The translations under genes were made by a program, and so were the position numbers. A DNA stretch of 64,000 bases. Origin: SURF-21 sp964510515 (GTDB lineage: Bacteria > Actinomycetota > Geothermincolia > Geothermincolales > RBG-13-55-18). The notes beneath the pieces were generated by a model. It did no database searches. It was given only the letters and a program-made list of their open reading frames with translations, and had not been told where the DNA came from. Positions 57,058 through 64,000 of this stretch are shown here, piece by piece. The stretch lies in the NCBI GenBank assembly GCA_964510515.1, contig CAZEAU010000012.1, forward strand, positions 1 through 64,000, read 5' to 3'. Position 1 is the stretch's first letter. Each line of letters begins with the position of its first letter.

Positions 57058-57945
57058 ATGGCAGGAGAGCTGGACGGGTTTGAGGCGACCAGGCGCCTTG
57101 TCGTCGCCATCGCCGCCAACACCGCCTTTCTCGTCTTCGAGGTCGTGTTCGGCGTCATGGCGGACAGCATGGCCCTGCTGGGGGACGCGGGGCACAACTT
57201 CTCCGACTCCTTCGCCCTGGTGCTGTCGCTCATCGCCGTGCGCGTGATGACCAGGTCGCCCACGGAGAAGAGGACCTTCGGGTATCACCGCATGGGCATA
57301 GTGGTGGCCTTCATAAATTCCCTCGTCATCACGCTCATCGGCTTTTTCCTCTTCTACGGGGCGGTGCTCAGGCTCATCGAGCCGGTGGAGGTGAGCGGGG
57401 GGACGGTCATGCTCGTGGCGGGAATAGGCTTCGTGGTCAACGGCAGCGTGGCCATGCTGCTGCGGCGGGGGAGGTCCGACCTCAACCTGCGCAGCGCTTT
57501 TCTGCATATGCTAACCGACGCGCTGGTCTCCCTCGGCGTGGTGGTCTCCGGGGCGGTAGTCGTGGCCACGGGATGGACCTATGCCGACCCCCTCATCACC
57601 ATGGTCATCGGCGTGTTCATACTGGTGAGCGCCTTTCAGATCATGCGCGAGTCGGTGCATATCCTCATGGAGTCGGTGCCGCGCGGCGTCTGCTACGGGG
57701 ACATCGTCGCGGCCATGGCGGCCATGCCCGGGGTCAGGGAGGTGCACGACCTGCACATCTGGGAGATAGGCTCGCGCCTCTATTCGCTCAGCGCCCACAT
57801 CATCGTGGAGGACGCCATGCTCAGCGAGTACGGGGCGCTATTGCGCGGGATGAAGGACATGCTGCGCGATGAGCACAAGGTACTGCACGCCACCCTGGAG
57901 CTGGAGACGGAACTCTGCCTCGCCGCCGAGGGATGTAATTTCTGA
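57058..57945 (+). CDS. Cation diffusion facilitator (zinc/cadmium/cobalt efflux)
   Basis: This 295-residue transporter exports divalent cations by proton exchange. Six membrane helices include the metal site in G-D-A-G-H-N-F-S-D (helix 2) and H-M-L-T-D-A-L (helix 5). The cytoplasmic C-terminal domain starts near residue 215 with V-R-E-V-H-D-L-H-I-W. The HxxxD pairs point to Zn/Cd. The start follows GAGGAGGA. No metalloregulator is adjacent. Confidence 0.93.
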   Translation: MAGELDGFEATRRLVVAIAANTAFLVFEVVFGVMADSMALLGDAGHNFSDSFALVLSLIAVRVMTRSPTEKRTFGYHRMGIVVAFINSLVITLIGFFLFYGAVLRLIEPVEVSGGTVMLVAGIGFVVNGSVAMLLRRGRSDLNLRSAFLHMLTDALVSLGVVVSGAVVVATGWTYADPLITMVIGVFILVSAFQIMRESVHILMESVPRGVCYGDIVAAMAAMPGVREVHDLHIWEIGSRLYSLSAHIIVEDAMLSEYGALLRGMKDMLRDEHKVLHATLELETELCLAAEGCNF

Positions 57946-58101
57946 CCCGTATGCGGCAGGGCCCCGGCAGGAGCCCGAAATGGTTGCGGGCGGGGACGGC
58001 GATGCCACGGTGGAGATGAAGATGGGGAACCGGGGCTGTGCGCGCCGGGATGGAGTCCGCTGCGCGAAGGGGCTTCACGGGGCGAGGCATCGGCCCCGCG
58101 C

Positions 58102-59283
58102 TCAGCCGTCCAGGAAGAGCAGGTGGCGAGCCATGCGTATGGCCTCCGGGTCCCCGGCATGCTTGCCCTCGGCGTCGGATATCTTGATCGCGTCCACCCA
58201 GCGCTGCGAGTCGCGGAAGGGCTGGCAGGCCACCATCTTGATCACCATGTTCAGGGGGGTGACCCCCACGTCGTTGGTGAGGAAGGTGCCGATGCCGTAG
58301 CTGTCCCGCACCCTGCCGGCGCAGGCCTCGTGGATGGATTTCGCCAGCTCCAGGTCGAGCGCGTCGGAGAAGACCACGACCTTGCTCGCGGGGTCGATGC
58401 CCAGGCTCCGGTAATGCGCGATGGCGCTCTCCAGGAAGGAGAAGGGGTCGCCGGAGTCCTGCCTGATGCCGTCGAAGACCCTGGCGAAGAGGGCGTCGAA
58501 GGCGTGGTAAAAGTTCTCCGTCCCGAAGGTGTCGGTGAGAGCGATGCCCAGCTCCCCGCGGTAAACCTCCAGCCACCTCTGCAGGGCGAACTGATTGGCC
58601 ACGCGAAAGCCGTACTTGGCGGAGTGGAACTGATACCATTCGTGCGCCTGCGTCCCGATGGGGGTGAGGTCGTAGAGGTGGGCCAGGTGTACGTTGCTGG
58701 TCCCCTGCAGGTATTCGCCCGCCTGCATGAGGTCGGGGATGAGCATGCGGTGGTTGCGGTAGGAAAAGCGGCGGCGGGTGCCGAAGTCCACGAAATAGAT
58801 GCCGTTCTCGGCGAAAAAGCGTGCCTTCTCGCGGTTGAGGGCGTGCACTTTCTCCTCCGCATAGGCCTTCTCGCCCTCTCCGGTCATGGCGAAGAAAAGC
58901 TCGCTGATGAGGGACATGAGGGGCACTTCCCAGAGTATGCTGGTGTACCAGTAGCCCTCGATGGCGATGGAGAGCTCCCCGTCCCTCTGCTCGATGCGCA
59001 CCTCGTCGGGGTTGAAGCGGTACCCTTCCAGCAGGTCGAGGTAGACGGGATGGAAGTAACGACACTTGCCGTCAAGCCACGCCCTTTCGTCCGCGCTGAG
59101 GCGCAGCTCTCCCATGCCGCGCACTCGTTCCGCCAGCTCCGCGGCGAAGCCCGGCGGAAAGGGCGTTTCCCCGCGGTTGATGAAGACGTAGCGCGCCCTC
59201 GCCCGCGGGTAGTGGCGGCATACCGCCTGCTGCATGGTCAGCTTGTAGAGGTCGGTGTCCAGTATGCTCTGCGGGCCGTCCAT
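58102..59283 (-). CDS. pncB: Nicotinate phosphoribosyltransferase
   Basis: This 393-residue enzyme converts nicotinate and PRPP to NaMN in NAD salvage. It starts M-D-G-P-Q-S-I-L-D-T-D-L-Y-K-L-T-M-Q-Q-A. It contains F-G-T-R-R-R-F-S, the phosphorylatable His in G-T-S-N-V-H-L-A-H, and F-S-D-A-L-D-L in the PRPP-binding region. Type and length match the E. coli/yeast branch. NaMN leads to NaAD, the substrate of LarB encoded 5 kb away, though the two are not linked in one operon. Confidence 0.95.
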   Translation of the reverse strand: MDGPQSILDTDLYKLTMQQAVCRHYPRARARYVFINRGETPFPPGFAAELAERVRGMGELRLSADERAWLDGKCRYFHPVYLDLLEGYRFNPDEVRIEQRDGELSIAIEGYWYTSILWEVPLMSLISELFFAMTGEGEKAYAEEKVHALNREKARFFAENGIYFVDFGTRRRFSYRNHRMLIPDLMQAGEYLQGTSNVHLAHLYDLTPIGTQAHEWYQFHSAKYGFRVANQFALQRWLEVYRGELGIALTDTFGTENFYHAFDALFARVFDGIRQDSGDPFSFLESAIAHYRSLGIDPASKVVVFSDALDLELAKSIHEACAGRVRDSYGIGTFLTNDVGVTPLNMVIKMVACQPFRDSQRWVDAIKISDAEGKHAGDPEAIRMARHLLFLDG

Positions 59284-59474
59284 CTCACCCCCCGTATCGC
59301 CTGCCGCGTCGTTTCCAATATATTATAACCAAGCCAGGCGGTCGGGCCCGGCTGTGGGCCCTGGTGGCGCGGCCGGAGTCAACGCCCGCGAGCGGTTTTC
59401 GCGATGGCACGAGGCGGGGTTGACCCCGGAAGTGCCACGGAAGTGCCACGAGTGCATATGGAGGGGAGGGCGGC

Positions 59475-60308
59475 ATGAAGGCAAGGGATTTCGAGGGAAA
59501 GAACGCCTATGTCGTGGGCGGCTCCAGCGGCATCGGCCTCTCCACCGCCCAGGTCCTGGCGCGGCGCGGCTGCAACGTCATCATCTTCGCGCGCGGCAGG
59601 GAACGCCTCGAGGCGGCGCTCGCGAAGGTGAGCGCGGAGAGAAGGAACACCGAGCAGCGCTTCGCCCTCCGCCAGCTGGACATAAGCGACCACCGAGAGG
59701 TGGAGGGGGTCATGGCCGAGGCGGCGGAGGAGTTCGGCGCCCCCGACATCCTCATCAACTCTGCGGGGAGGGCCCTCCCCGACTACTTCGAGAACATCAG
59801 TTACGAGCAACTGGACGAATCCATGAAACTCCACCTCTACGGCAACTGGAACACCATCAAGGCGCTGTTGCCCCACCTCAAGGAGCGCCGCGGATACATC
59901 GTCAACGTGTCTTCCGTGGTCGGCTTCGTGGCCCCCTTCGGCTATACCGACTACGCCGCCTCCAAGTTCGCCCTCATGGGCCTGAGCGAGGCGCTGAAGA
60001 GCGAGCTCAAGCCGTGCGGAGTGGGGGTCTCCATCCTCTGCCCGCCCGATACCGACACCCCCGGATTTAAGGTGGAGAACCGCAAAAAGCCCCCGGAGAC
60101 CGCGGCGGTGAGCGAGGGCGGAGGCCTCCTGGGGCCCGACGAGGTGGCGCAGGCACTGGTCAGGGGGATGGAGAAGGGCAGGTTCGTCATCACCCCGGGC
60201 TCGGCGCGGATGATCTACGTGCTCAAGCGCCATTTCCCCCGCCTGGTGGATTTCGTCATGGACCGCGCGGTGAGGAAGGTTCAGGGGGGCAGACACGGGG
60301 CCCCGTGA
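59475..60308 (+). CDS. Short-chain dehydrogenase (3-ketosphinganine reductase-like)
   Basis: This 277-residue NAD(P)H-dependent enzyme has the Rossmann motif V-V-G-G-S-S-G-I-G-L-S near the N-terminus, N-S-A-G in strand 4, catalytic Ser in V-N-V-S-S-V-V-G and Y-T-D-Y-A-A-S-K with the YxxxK. The C-terminal region (P-P-D-T-D-T-P-G-F) and long tail resemble ketodihydrosphingosine reductases, but the true substrate is not clear. It is near the hydratase and acyl-CoA synthetase, so a lipid role fits. AGGGCGGC lies before the ATG. Confidence 0.9.
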   Translation: MKARDFEGKNAYVVGGSSGIGLSTAQVLARRGCNVIIFARGRERLEAALAKVSAERRNTEQRFALRQLDISDHREVEGVMAEAAEEFGAPDILINSAGRALPDYFENISYEQLDESMKLHLYGNWNTIKALLPHLKERRGYIVNVSSVVGFVAPFGYTDYAASKFALMGLSEALKSELKPCGVGVSILCPPDTDTPGFKVENRKKPPETAAVSEGGGLLGPDEVAQALVRGMEKGRFVITPGSARMIYVLKRHFPRLVDFVMDRAVRKVQGGRHGAP

Positions 60309-60332
60309 GTAAACCGAAGGGGGGGTGGGGCG

Positions 60333-60560
60333 ATGGTCGCCGACTGCCATATCCATTACGACCCGCGCATGTTTTCAGCTGCCGAGGATGCTCGGCGCGG
60401 AGAAGTGCCGCTACGGCAACGACGGCCCCTGCGGCCATCAGGGCGCGGGGGAGGACTACGGCTGCGGCCCCATCAAGGGCCGGGTGGAAGCTTAACCCTT
60501 CCGCCCGGCGGGCGCGAGAAGATGTTCCGCGCCAACTTCGAGGCCGTCATCAAGAGATGA
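60333..60560 (+). pseudogene. Amidohydrolase remnant with a Cys-rich segment
   Basis: The start reads M-V-A-D-C-H-I-H-Y-D-P, the D-x-H-x-H beginning of an amidohydrolase. The end of the same frame reads K-M-F-R-A-N-F-E-A-V-I, like an amidohydrolase C-terminus. The middle makes sense only in another frame: M-L-G-A-E-K-C-R-Y-G-N-D-G-P-C-G-H-Q then C-G-P-I-K-G-R-V-E-A and a TAA. Most of the barrel is absent, so the gene is a deleted relic or a fusion of fragments. Confidence 0.5.
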
Positions 60561-60604
60561 CTTTCGGCTCCACTCCTCATCCTCGCGCTTGGCGGCGGCG
60601 AACC

Positions 60605-61369
60605 CTACTCCCCGCTCCATTCCGGCTCTCGCCTCTCCATGAAGGCCAAAGCCCCCTCGACGGCATCCTTGCTGGCGATGATCTGCTCGAACTTCTCGGC
60701 GCTGTAGGCGTAACCGCCCAAGCCCCGGTTGATGGCCTCCTTGCTGAAGCTGACCGCCAGGGGGGCCGCCTTGCGCATCTTGCCCAGCATGATCTCCACC
60801 GCCGACATGAGTTCCGCCCGCGGCACCACCTGATTGACCAGCCCGATGCGCAGGGCCTCGCGGGCGGATATGCGCTCGCAGGTCATGATGAGCTCTTTGG
60901 CCTTGGCCCGTCCCACCTCGTCCGCCAAACGTATCATGGCATAAGGGCAGGTGACCCCGCGGATGGGCCCGATGAAGCCGAACTCGGCCTCCTCGGCGGC
61001 GATGATGAGGTCGCACATCAGCGCGAGCTCGGCGCCGTGTCCCAGGGCATGGCCGTTCACGGCGGCGATGACCGGCTTCGGGCAGTCGATGAGTTTGATG
61101 GGGAGCGACGTGCCCGACTCTTCATCCAGTTCCTGCCTGATCATGGCGATGGCCTTGACCGGGTCGCTGAAATCGGCCCCGGAGGAGAAGATGCCGCCTC
61201 CACCGGTGAGGACGATGAAGCGTATGTCCCCATCCGCAACCGCACGGTCGACGGCCAGCCCCAGCTCCTCGCTGAGCTCGAGGGAGATGGCGTTCTTAAG
61301 CTTGGGGCGGCTCAGGGTGATGACGGCGTGGTCATCCCCGGTCTCATACAGGATAGTGCGGTAATCCAT
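60605..61369 (-). CDS. Enoyl-CoA hydratase/isomerase family protein
   Basis: This 254-residue crotonase-fold enzyme starts M-D-Y-R-T-I-L-Y-E-T. It has the oxyanion-hole strands G-G-G-I-F-S-S-G-A-D-F-S and V-N-G-H-A-L-G-H-G-A-E-L-A-L. The usual catalytic Glu pair is partly kept: G-A-E-L is present, and in G-F-I-G-P-I-R-G the second Glu position reads Ile or Arg. It may be an isomerase or another crotonase activity. The TAGGAGGGCAC ribosome site is excellent. It is divergent from the acyl-CoA synthetase gene, suggesting shared control of fatty acid metabolism. Confidence 0.9.
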   Translation of the reverse strand: MDYRTILYETGDDHAVITLSRPKLKNAISLELSEELGLAVDRAVADGDIRFIVLTGGGGIFSSGADFSDPVKAIAMIRQELDEESGTSLPIKLIDCPKPVIAAVNGHALGHGAELALMCDLIIAAEEAEFGFIGPIRGVTCPYAMIRLADEVGRAKAKELIMTCERISAREALRIGLVNQVVPRAELMSAVEIMLGKMRKAAPLAVSFSKEAINRGLGGYAYSAEKFEQIIASKDAVEGALAFMERREPEWSGE

Positions 61370-61549
61370 GTGCCCTCCTAAATCGTTTCCCCCGGGAGTC
61401 CCCATGCCCGTATCCTACCATCCCCCTTCCCGTTCTTCACACGACGGCATGGTAATGAATAGAATTTTAATAAATGTCTAGGTTTGTTAGAATGGTTGCA
61501 TCGGGCGTGCACACAGGAAAATGCTAGCGGCTTTCTCAAGGAGGTTGAC

Positions 61550-63400
61550 ATGTCGGAGTACGAAAAACCGTGGTATGGCGAATACAAAGTCCACGGCATC
61601 CCCAGGACGCTCAAGCCCTATCCCTCGCAGCCGTCTCACGCCATCCTGGACGAATCCGCATTGAGATATCCGAAAACGGGTTACATCCAGCTGGGGTACA
61701 CCATGCTCTATCCGGAGGCTAAGGAGAGAGCGGACCGCCTGTCCAACGCCCTGCACGAGATGGGGCTGAAGAAGGGTGACCGCGTGGCCAACATGCTGCC
61801 CACCTCCATGCAGTTTGTGCTCGCGGACCACGCCATCTCCAAGGCGGGCGGCGTCCAGGTCCCCTCGAGCTTTCTGGAGCCGCCCGATTATCTGGAGCAT
61901 AAGTTCAAGGAGGCGGGCTCGCGCATGCTCTTCACCCTCGACACCTCCCTGGACCTGGTCGAGCAGCTCAAGGAAAGGTTCGATATCGAGTACGTCATCG
62001 TGAGTAAGATCGCCGACTACTCCGATGCCCCACCGCAGCATGAGGCGCTCCCGCAGGGGATGTACTGGCTTGAGGACCTCATCCGCACGCACAGCGCGCA
62101 AGCGCCGGATATCGCCTTCGACCCGGAGCGCGATCTCGAGACCCTCATCTTCACCGGGGGCACCACCGGGGTTCCCAAGGGGTGCATGCACACCCACAGC
62201 AACGTGGTTATCAACGCGCTTCAGACCTTATGGGGACTGGGGATCGTCACCAGGCCGTTTTTCGGGAACCTGTCCATCGTCCAGGGACCCCCATTCTTCC
62301 ACAGCATGGGCCATGTCTCCATGCACGCCATGACCTACGCAGGGCTCATGCAGCTGCTCATCACCGACGCCCGGGATGTGCAAACCATGGCCCGGATGAT
62401 AAAGGAGCACAAGCCGGCGCTGCTCATAGGCGTGCCCACCCAGTTCATGAAAGTGATCGAAGAGGAGATCAAGGGAAGCGGCCTGCTCGGGCTCGCGGGG
62501 TCGGCGGCGGTGCCCCCGGAGGTCCAGGAGCAGTACGAGAAGGAGGCGGGGGGGCAGCTCATGGAGGCCTACGGCCTCTCCGAGATGACCTGTTCATCGC
62601 ACTTCAACGCCTCGGCCGTCATCCGCATCTTCGGGGGGCGCAGGGTGGTGACCATAATCTCCGGCGTGCTCTCCAGGTGGCCTCGCGGCTTGGAGCTTCT
62701 GAAAAAGTCGCTGCACCCCATCGGCTACAAAATCCTGGGCACGCTGTTCGAGAAGGCCACCCACGCGCTCTCCAGGTTCTCGGCCGGAAGGCCCAAGCTG
62801 AAAGGGGAGGAAAAGCGGGCCACCATAGGCGTGCCCTTGCCGGATACGGAGATCAAGATACTGGATATGGACACCGGCGCGGAGATATCTCTGCAGGAGA
62901 TGATCGAGCAGGACCGGGTGGGCGAGATGCTGGTGAAGGGCCCCCAGAGGATGTTCGGATACTGGCCCGATGAGGGCAAGGGCATCGACGCGGAGGGGTA
63001 TGTCCACACCGGGGACGTGGTGAGGATAGACGAGAAGGGCTATTTTTCCATCGTCGACCGCGCCAAGGACATGATCAACGTCTCCGGCATGAAGGTTTAC
63101 TCCAAAGAGGTGGACGACATCCTCTACGACCATCCCGCGGTGGCCATGGCGGCCACCGTAGGGACGCCGGACCCGGAGCGGCTGGGCAGCGAGCGCGTGA
63201 TGGTCTTCATCCAGCCCAAGCCGGAGGCTGCGGGCAAGATGGCGGAGCAGGAGATCATCGACTACCTCTCCAGCAAGGTGGCAAAATATGCTATTCCCAA
63301 GAAGGTGGTCTTCCTGGAGGAGATGCCCCTCACCGAGATGGAGAAGGTGAACAAGAGGTACCTGCGGGAGATGGAGATCAAGGATACCGGGCCCAGCTGA
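61550..63400 (+). CDS. Acyl-CoA synthetase (AMP-forming)
   Basis: This 616-residue enzyme of the ANL superfamily activates carboxylic acids to acyl-CoA. The P-loop is L-I-F-T-G-G-T-T-G-V-P-K-G. Other motifs are Y-G-L-S-E-M-T, G-Y-V-H-T-G-D-V-V and the C-terminal catalytic Lys region with E-K-V-N-K-R-Y-L. An insertion of about 60 residues after Y-G-L-S-E-M-T (with W-P-R-G-L-E-L-L-K-K) makes it longer than medium-chain homologues. The start at 61550 follows AAGGAGGTTGAC. It is divergent from the hydratase gene. Confidence 0.93.
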   Translation: MSEYEKPWYGEYKVHGIPRTLKPYPSQPSHAILDESALRYPKTGYIQLGYTMLYPEAKERADRLSNALHEMGLKKGDRVANMLPTSMQFVLADHAISKAGGVQVPSSFLEPPDYLEHKFKEAGSRMLFTLDTSLDLVEQLKERFDIEYVIVSKIADYSDAPPQHEALPQGMYWLEDLIRTHSAQAPDIAFDPERDLETLIFTGGTTGVPKGCMHTHSNVVINALQTLWGLGIVTRPFFGNLSIVQGPPFFHSMGHVSMHAMTYAGLMQLLITDARDVQTMARMIKEHKPALLIGVPTQFMKVIEEEIKGSGLLGLAGSAAVPPEVQEQYEKEAGGQLMEAYGLSEMTCSSHFNASAVIRIFGGRRVVTIISGVLSRWPRGLELLKKSLHPIGYKILGTLFEKATHALSRFSAGRPKLKGEEKRATIGVPLPDTEIKILDMDTGAEISLQEMIEQDRVGEMLVKGPQRMFGYWPDEGKGIDAEGYVHTGDVVRIDEKGYFSIVDRAKDMINVSGMKVYSKEVDDILYDHPAVAMAATVGTPDPERLGSERVMVFIQPKPEAAGKMAEQEIIDYLSSKVAKYAIPKKVVFLEEMPLTEMEKVNKRYLREMEIKDTGPS

Positions 63401-63593
63401 GGCGGGTGCCCGGACATCTTTATGCCAAACGGAAGGGTAACGACAGCCGGACATGGTAGTGATGATCTGGCCCCAGGAACATTGAACGGCATACTGAAGC
63501 AGGCCCAACCAGGGGAGAAAGGGAAGAATGCATAAGTTCCTGGTGCTAATGGAGAAAACATAAGGCGGATATTCATCATACTCACCGGATTTG
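63401..63593. other. Probable end region of the broken insertion sequence
   Basis: This stretch after the acyl-CoA synthetase gene has lower GC and no credible gene. The IS end should lie here, but I cannot place the terminal repeat. Confidence 0.35.
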
Positions 63594-64000
63594 TCAGGTT
63601 GTATGGGCACTGGATCGGCTCGGGAAGAGGCCGAGAAGAACATGTGTGATAGATGATCGCCACTTCGCGTATAGCCGAAAGCTCCTTGAGCACGGCGGGA
63701 AGCGAGAGGTCGATCCCCGCCTCGGTGACCACCTTGTGGGCGAGGGTGGCCAGGGTGAGGGCGAGCATGCAGTAGAAGGCGTGCACCCGGAGCTTCCGGT
63801 CGGTCCAGTGCCAGGCGCGGGCCGGGAGGAGAGGAAGCGCGTGTTCTTCATGTTGCGGAAGGTCTCCTCGACGCTGGAGAGGGCGCGGTAAGCACCGATC
63901 ACCTCGCGGGCGCTCCAACCATCTCGGTTGGTTATGAGCAGGGTTCTGCCCAGCCTTTTGTCTGAGAGCGTGCGCAGCTCCCTTCCCCACAAGAGGGACC
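63594..64000 (-). mobile_element. IS4/IS1634-type transposase, frameshifted and cut by window edge
   Basis: Minus-strand coding from the window edge reads R-T-L-L-I-T-N-R-D-G-W-S-A-R-E-V-I then A-L-S-S-V-E-E-T-F-R-N-M-K, the C-terminal YREK-like region of IS4-group transposases. After R-F-L-S-S-R-P the frame shifts near 63815-63830, and the sequence continues as W-H-W-T-D-R-K-L-R-V-H-A-F-Y-C-M-L-A and L-S-A-I-R-E-V-A-I-I-Y. The 5' part lies outside the window. The shift makes the copy inactive unless it is a sequencing error. Confidence 0.75.

Overview
The window is about 64 kb of GC-rich, gene-dense bacterial chromosome with two runs of N at 6453-6552 and 18674-18773, so it comes from a draft scaffold, possibly a metagenome bin. 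The gene set suggests a deep-branching actinobacterial lineage, perhaps Geothermincolia-like, living anaerobically or microaerobically. This is inferred from gene content, not from a database search. The supporting signs are the dgt-dnaG-rpoD order, a HelY/Ski2-type helicase, a DUF4081-GNAT protein, two-subunit glycyl-tRNA synthetase, PPDK, class I hybrid cluster protein, superoxide reductase and rubrerythrin. Several secreted proteins also share a repeated domain with the core W-Y-L-A-E-G ... V-L-V-Q-N-P.

Layout. 1-672: dispersed repeats and a REP/MITE-like element. 673-5781: a CxxC protein, then a nitrosative-stress module (Crp/Fnr regulator, DUF1858 redox-disulfide protein, Hcp) convergent with a SagB-type oxidoreductase. 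6144-11603: a repeat-domain amidase containing an assembly gap, a decayed SDR gene, and a large secreted 5'-nucleotidase-type protein. 11913-24486: a GIY-YIG-like protein, a two-gene membrane/27-residue-repeat locus, a class II aldolase, a cis-prenyltransferase, a Lys/Ala/Pro histone-tail-like protein, a response regulator, an amidohydrolase, a TtuA-like tRNA thiolase, and a histidine kinase paired with a degenerate kinase. 24663-34533: helicase, GNAT, DUF488, two lipoproteins, a degenerate CRISPR array, glyQS. 34534-42929: repeats, then ppdK, a flavoprotein, dgt, dnaG and rpoD, ending in more REP-like elements. 42928-48740 (minus strand): a beta-propeller lipoprotein, the ftsH-trxB-zinc ribbon operon, a 4Fe-4S protein and an Rrf2 regulator. 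49015-51118: a ferritin-like protein, a peroxiredoxin, superoxide reductase and rubrerythrin. 51332-64000: a DUF1122-like protein, larB, a large surface protein, an RRM protein, a CDF transporter, pncB, an SDR, enoyl-CoA hydratase, acyl-CoA synthetase and a broken transposase.

The most striking feature is the peroxiredoxin at 49399-50124. The peroxidatic cysteine position of the F-T-x-V-C-P-T-E motif is an in-frame TGA, and a SECIS-like hairpin follows at the right distance, so it is very probably a selenoprotein. The usual C-terminal resolving cysteine is Met. It sits with Rrf2, a 4Fe-4S protein, ferritin-like, superoxide reductase and rubrerythrin genes in a compact oxidative-stress island, with a near-perfect palindrome between rrf2 and the ferritin-like gene as a candidate shared operator.

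Other notable points are one convincing and one doubtful relic of type I-E-sized CRISPR repeats without cas genes, a family of elements ending in GGGGTCAGGTCTTG inverted repeats, a histidine kinase whose phospho-acceptor His is Phe, a probably leaderless response-regulator gene, and several decaying gene fragments (two SDRs, a GNAT, an amidohydrolase, a transposase). No tRNA or rRNA gene was recognised.
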